64,000 bases of DNA from Apoda limacodes (taxonomy: Eukaryota > Arthropoda > Insecta > Lepidoptera > Limacodidae), in NCBI GenBank assembly GCA_946406115.1, contig OX291562.1, forward strand, positions 2,882,001 to 2,946,000, read 5' to 3'. A program made the translations under genes and the position numbers. The notes beneath the pieces were generated by a model. The model was not told the origin of the DNA, did no database searches, and worked only from the letters and a program-made list of their open reading frames with translations. This document shows, in pieces, positions 61,001-64,000 of this stretch (position 1 is the first letter of the stretch; every line of letters begins with the position of its first letter).

Positions 61001-61054
61001 AAAATAGCCTATGGAGACGGACCGGGGTTTTTCGCGCGCGGTTGTGCAATCCAT
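58010..61054 (-). CDS. ORF2 endonuclease-reverse transcriptase, family B (full-length element)
   Basis: 1014 residues. The APE endonuclease (I-Q-E-T, A-G-D-L-N, S-D-H-R-P) occupies about residues 15-230, RT (P-G-A-D-G-I, F-D-K-V-W-H, G-V-P-Q-G-S, Y-A-D-D) about 430-750, and the Arg/Pro-rich tail the last 120. The ATG follows the ORF1 stop by 7 nt. All motifs expected for target nicking and reverse transcription are present. No RNase H is seen. Confidence 0.93.
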   Translation of the reverse strand: MDCTTAREKPRSVSIGYFNANGLRNQREELSQFLSSQKPDVFLIQETFLKPAVRTPSIANYRTVRNDRTASNLGGTLIYYRRSLHCSPIDPPPLTNLEASVCRLAMTGHQPIIIASVYLSPLKDLLESDLQSLLSLGDAVILAGDLNCKHRRWNSSVTSQRGRLLDDLVDRLNFDIIAPMTPTYFPHNTRFNPDVLDIALLKNVRLSFRSIEVLDELDSDHRPVVLRLGFPSDSPPDTRTVTDWDKFGRLLENPSSPHLDRVPDVISSATDLNVAIDSLTSHLTATVGECSRQVPDGDYHHLILPQHIRSLMTERNAARRARDRAPTIDNKARFNDLHRRVRTAVAELRAQRFGDLMENISPSHQAYWHLARALKSETANSLPPLTRPNNSVPAFNDDEKADCLASSLQAQCALSTQPFDPDHVREVDGEVERRTSLPPQDPLPPVTVDEVIQVIKDLRPRKSPGADGISNDILKRLTLPLICLLVAIFNAAMEHCIFPSQWKDAIVIGIHKPGKARTEPSSYRPISLLKALGKLYERLLLARLRNSIVSRGILIDEQFGFRAKHSCVHQVLRITEHILTGFQPALGKTRHTGAVFFDVAKAFDKVWHNGLIFKLYNFQLPDRLVLIIRDYLSNRSFRYRVEGTLSSPRPIEAGVPQGSVLAPVLYLLYTNDIPKTIGTQLALYADDTALYTTDRQVSRITERLQSAITALGEWFRKWRIEVNPDKSSAVLFTTGSPPRPTSLSLFGRAIPWQNKTKYLGVTMDRRLNFHAHTKIVRDRAAFVLGRLYPMIGKYSKMSLRNKLNLYTTCIRPILAYASVVFALSKRNLHKLQTLQNRFLRAASGASWYVRNADLHRDFELPTIPQYFKDLAVRFFERTQNHPNRLVVQSTTYIPPDRPRRGRKTILRRPRHVLTSPDDDLAVRIARLVSTTSTPNRASLQTRRRRPRVRRRPQGYTRYQRVPGRFSPPLNRNRTRVTGNSPPGGDSPSGSRLTPVEGTPPRATTQAEASPAGSP

Positions 61055-61061
61055 TTTGATT

Positions 61062-62930
61062 CTACAGTTTTGGAGCTACCCTGCGGAGGGCGGCGAAGAA
61101 ATCGCGATGCTTAGCCATGAAGCCGAGCATTTGAGAGAAATCGGTGATCTGTTCGTATTCAGCGAACACGATCTCGAAATTGGCCGCGTCGAAGGCCCAA
61201 GAAATCTCGGCGAGAATGCCGAGGTGCTGCTGCTGCTCGGCCGTATGAACGGCATTGCAGGGCAGCGCGAAAGAGGGGCGCGGGGGGGCAAGGCGCGTAT
61301 GCGCGAGAGGTGCGGGTGCACTTCTCATGGGCGCTGGACGCGGGATGTCCCGGGACATCAGAGGGGCGGGGTAGGGAATACCCGTAACTGAGACGGGCCC
61401 GGGGAGAGCAGACAAAAGTTTGTCTGTCTCCTTCGATTTGGACGCTACTAGCGCTGGAGGACGGCTCCAGGCGTTGACAGCCGGGAGGGGGGCAGGCACG
61501 AGCGGAGCCTGTTGGCGGGGGGCGGAGGGGCGCGATTTACCCTGATGGGGTTTACGCGAGCTCTGTTTGGGAGCTTTGGGGCACCCGCGGTAATTCGCTG
61601 GGTGGCCTTCACTCCCACAGAGTACGCAAGCGACCGGGTCGGATGCGTTAGAGCGATCGCGATCACAGTCCGGAGTGGCGTGATCGCGTAAACATTTGAC
61701 GCAGCGCGGTCTGCGTCTGCAGTTGCGCTGCGCGTGGCCATATAGCTGGCATCGGTGGCATTGACTCGGGTTCGACCGCTTGTGCGGAGTCTCGACCCTG
61801 ATGCCTTTGAGGCTGCAAACATCTTTGATGTTAAAGATGGCTTTGCCTTCTTTTGTTAGGTCTAGTACAACGAGCACCATGTCGTAGCACTCGGACTTAT
61901 TTCGGCCATTGTACATACGATGTACTTCCCGTACGGGGAGGCCTTGGACGATTAAGTCGTCCTGGACAGTCGTGGTGGAGAATTCCCTAGGGACTCCCCT
62001 TACGACTGCCCTTAAAACGCGTTCCTCGGCCAATGAGTACGTGTGGTACTCATATTTTTGAGCCGTGAGGAAGGCCGTCAGATTTCGGAAATCTGACGGT
62101 GTCGGGACCTGCACTTTGATGCCGCGCTCGGCATCATTGCGGGCGTGCGTATAATTGATACGCTTGGCCTTCATAGCGTTAGCAATGTTCGGCCAGGCCC
62201 CCTTGTCTTTGATGACGATGGGCGGCGGAGATTTTTCCTTCCGTCCCGAAGTGGGACAGTCGGACTGCGAAGAGGTGGCGGCGGGGGGGGTTGTGTCCAT
62301 GGCGGCTAGCTCAGGGCTGGCCGCCGAGGTGGACGGGGACGGGGACGCGGAAGCGCTAGGCGCTTTGAGGCGTTTAGCCTCAGAGTCGGAGGGAGGAGGA
62401 GTAGAAGACTCCTGAGCGGATGCCGCCGAAGCCTTTTTAGACTTGGCGGACTTCTTCCGTTTTTTACCCTTTTTGGTTCCCAGGCCAACCACTTTGAAGC
62501 CTTCGTCGTCCTCAGACAACGCCGACTCAGCGGACATTACGGCTGCTGGAGACCGGGGTGCGGTTTCGGAGGTTGCGGGGGGCGGGGTAGCGAGAGACCG
62601 AGTAAGGGTCTCATCGGCTACCGGAGTGGGAGGGCGAATGGGCTCAGGGGCCCGAAGAGCGCGGCGAGCGACACGCGGGTCGCGATGGCGGGGTTCGCGG
62701 GAGAGAGAGCGCGAGCGAGTGCGTGAGCGAGAACGCGAACGGGACGGGGCACGCGGCGGCGAACATGGCGGCGGCGAACATTGGGAGGGTACCGAATTGT
62801 CGGACGTTTCGTGGGCAGCCACAGCCTGGAAAGCGTAGGCTCGGACCAGATCTGAGTGATCACGAAGGCATAACCTTATGATCTCCCCTATCTGGTCCCG
62901 GGACATGCCAGTGAGTAGTTCTTCGGCCAT
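61062..62930 (-). CDS. ORF1 Gag-like protein, family B (full length)
   Basis: 622 residues and the only complete B ORF1 here. The N-terminus (M-A-E-E-L-L-T-G, predicted helical) is followed by an Arg/Ser-rich segment (R-S-R-S-R-S-R-T), a Lys-rich patch (K-K-G-K-K-R-K-K-S) that could serve nuclear entry, an acidic/Pro region, the pre-knuckle domain (about 245-360) and three CCHC knuckles (about 385-440), then a Pro-rich linker and a C-terminal helix-like end. The start is chosen as the first ATG, shared with the chimeric copy at 31861. Confidence 0.9.
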   Translation of the reverse strand: MAEELLTGMSRDQIGEIIRLCLRDHSDLVRAYAFQAVAAHETSDNSVPSQCSPPPCSPPRAPSRSRSRSRTRSRSLSREPRHRDPRVARRALRAPEPIRPPTPVADETLTRSLATPPPATSETAPRSPAAVMSAESALSEDDEGFKVVGLGTKKGKKRKKSAKSKKASAASAQESSTPPPSDSEAKRLKAPSASASPSPSTSAASPELAAMDTTPPAATSSQSDCPTSGRKEKSPPPIVIKDKGAWPNIANAMKAKRINYTHARNDAERGIKVQVPTPSDFRNLTAFLTAQKYEYHTYSLAEERVLRAVVRGVPREFSTTTVQDDLIVQGLPVREVHRMYNGRNKSECYDMVLVVLDLTKEGKAIFNIKDVCSLKGIRVETPHKRSNPSQCHRCQLYGHAQRNCRRRPRCVKCLRDHATPDCDRDRSNASDPVACVLCGSEGHPANYRGCPKAPKQSSRKPHQGKSRPSAPRQQAPLVPAPLPAVNAWSRPPALVASKSKETDKLLSALPGPVSVTGIPYPAPLMSRDIPRPAPMRSAPAPLAHTRLAPPRPSFALPCNAVHTAEQQQHLGILAEISWAFDAANFEIVFAEYEQITDFSQMLGFMAKHRDFFAALRRVAPKL

Positions 62931-63708
62931 CGCGGGAGTGGCCGAGGTGTAGCTTGTGAATACCTAGTGACTCCCCACCATTGCTGGCGAGGAAAGAATA
63001 CCTAAATGTGGCCAGGCGCCCCGCAGTGCTACGGATTGCCTGGTGTGTACCTAACTCCTACTCCTACGGCCGGGGTTACGTTGTCACCGTTAGGTTTCCC
63101 CCCAGCAACGAGACGTTTATGAACGAGAAACTTTTAGGTAGACCGCAACTCTGAAAAGAGCTATACGATCTCACCCACCAGCCCTTGAGCACTCGGAACT
63201 GGATTTCTACAAACTAAAACGCAATCGACACTTAAAACGCGAGAATGCACGGAGCGGCGAACCGCTGAAGCGGAAATACTACGCTAGCGATTTAACACAA
63301 AGCCGGACTCAGACCGGGCGAACCGGTAACAGTCAAAGAGGCAAGCGAGGGTCACCGCTATGCGTAGTAGTTCCGCGACTACGAGAACACACACTCACGC
63401 ACAAAAACGCACAGTATCGCTTCGATAAACACTCGGTTATGGGCGCGTTGAAGAACGCACAAACACACTCAGCGCGGGCCGAGAAGCAATTTCCCAGCCA
63501 ATACACACTGCCGAGCAGCGCTTCAACACTCAGGCCGATTTTCCAGGAATTGCGGGCAATAAACCAAACAACAATTCGAGGTCGTCAGCGCTGAGGCAAA
63601 ACACCACACAGGAATGCGCACCAGCTGAGTCACCACTGCACGGAGCACACTAAGAGCACTTGACGCTCGAAAACACGACCGCACAACACAAGAGTCGAAT
63701 CGGGAATG
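62931..63708 (-). promoter_or_regulatory. Family B 5' UTR
   Basis: 778 bp upstream of ORF1 with no ORF. It matches 31862-32641 of the chimera almost exactly, except that the terminal 65 bp occur once here. It is expected to contain the internal promoter of the element, by analogy with other Jockey-type elements. Confidence 0.6.
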
Positions 63709-63718
63709 GACGATGACC
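63709..63718. repeat. Right target duplication of the full-length B element
   Basis: GACGATGACC, followed by LTR sequence identical to 50774 onward except for one base. Confidence 0.9.
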
Positions 63719-64000
63719 GCTGGATCGCTCGAGTTTTAAACAATTTCGAACAAAGCGGCAGGCCATAAAATTACCGTTACGGTTGTAAACTATAGCTAGA
63801 CTACTCTTACAATTCTTGCTGTCCTTGTCTACAACTCGTTTGTATGGAGGTACATGTTTTTGTTATTTTAAAATATAAAAATGATTTTTCTCTACATTAC
63901 AATTACTTCCTACAGATAGATATTAATTTTACAAACATTATGAAATAGAATTCAAACAGTTATCTCACAAACTGTGGCTTTAAGAGCCAAAAATGCAAAG

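Larger units (their letters stand above)
57893..63708 (-). mobile_element. Family B non-LTR retrotransposon, full length
   Basis: About 5.8 kb: 5' UTR 62931-63708, ORF1 61062-62930, ORF2 58010-61054, 3' UTR, and a poly(A) (poly-T at 57893-57910 on the plus strand, with one C). It is flanked by the perfect 10-bp duplication GACGATGACC. Both ORFs are intact and nearly identical to the other B copies at 17831 and 27551, so it is a strong candidate for an active source copy. Confidence 0.93.
48283..64000 (-). mobile_element. BEL/Pao-type LTR retrotransposon with nested B insertions (right end outside window)
   Basis: Element sense runs right to left: 5' LTR from 57466 past the right edge, gag 57417 to about 56060, pol to 51796, 3' LTR 48283-51829. 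LTR ends read TGTTAGCGACGG and GTTCGTAACA in the sense. A purine tract GCGGGGGAGAA lies just inside the 3' LTR. Protease with L-L-D-E-G-S-T, RT with Y-M-D-D and the domain order PR-RT-RH-IN place it in BEL/Pao. No env-like ORF follows pol. Each LTR is split by a family B insertion. Gag frameshifts make it non-autonomous. Confidence 0.9.
57466..64000 (-). repeat. 5' LTR of BEL/Pao element, interrupted by a full B element and cut by the window
   Basis: 57466-57892 matches 48283-48746 and 63709-64000 matches 50764-51055 of the other LTR, with the B element between. The outer end lies beyond the window. Confidence 0.85.

Noticed and set aside
48805..63708. Family B as a strictly site-specific element
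   Set aside because: The duplications GACGATGACC and GCGATGGCAA share little when both are read in the element's orientation, so a general sequence rule is not supported by these cases; only the repeated use of one LTR position is notable.

Overview
The window is a retrotransposon-riddled stretch of an insect histone gene cluster. Five replication-dependent histone genes lie on the minus strand in the left-to-right order H4 (16214-16525), H3 (23600-24010), H2B (24714-25088), H2A (25710-26084), H1 (33325-34032), and the 5' end of a second H1 lies at the left edge (1-153). The histone protein sequences, the canonical 3' stem-loops, the TTAGG-type repeats and the AT-rich spacers full of tag-gta-cct words point to an insect. 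A hemipteran such as an aphid is my guess, not a demonstration. One histone repeat unit, with its insertions, spans about 34 kb.

Most of the DNA is non-LTR retrotransposons with two ORFs: a Gag-like ORF1 with three CCHC knuckles, and an ORF2 with an APE-type endonuclease plus a YADD reverse transcriptase and no RNase H, as in the Jockey group. I see three families. Family A (subtypes A1 and A2) has no poly(A) tail, carries a structured 3' UTR, and repeatedly abuts the decamer ATAGATGGCG upstream of H1. Family B has a poly(A) tail and makes 10-bp target duplications. Family C is seen only as a 3' piece fused to B and as a roughly 95-bp patch inside an A1 copy.

Layout: 1-280, H1 5' end and upstream DNA. 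281-14793, compound array A2 fragment / A1 full / A1 deleted / A2 full, ending in a copy of the H1 5' end (14794-14946). 14947-16148, spacer. 16149-16525, H4. 16620-22344, two B copies head to head. 22345-23288, microsatellites, TTAGG-like repeats and a 5S rRNA-like relic. 23289-26084, H3, H2B, H2A. 26183-32706, a C/B chimeric element within the H2A upstream region. 33108-34032, H1. 34154-35684, a mosaic A1 copy. 35695-41180, a nearly complete A2 copy. 41213-42182, spacer. 42183-47355, an A1 copy on the plus strand. 47364-48282, duplicated spacer and unknown DNA. 48283-64000, a BEL/Pao-type LTR retrotransposon on the minus strand (gag-pol, no env) whose two LTRs each hold a B insertion at the same nucleotide.

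The points most worth following are: stacked family A insertions at one short site in the H1 upstream region; a 3' UTR fold supported by compensatory changes; an in-frame ORF2 chimera with two RT domains flanked by one clean 9-bp target duplication, which looks like template switching during integration; a GUUUCUU word 26-34 nt downstream of all five histone stem-loops; and 3' ends of three unrelated insertions all lying about 95-130 bp upstream of histone start codons.
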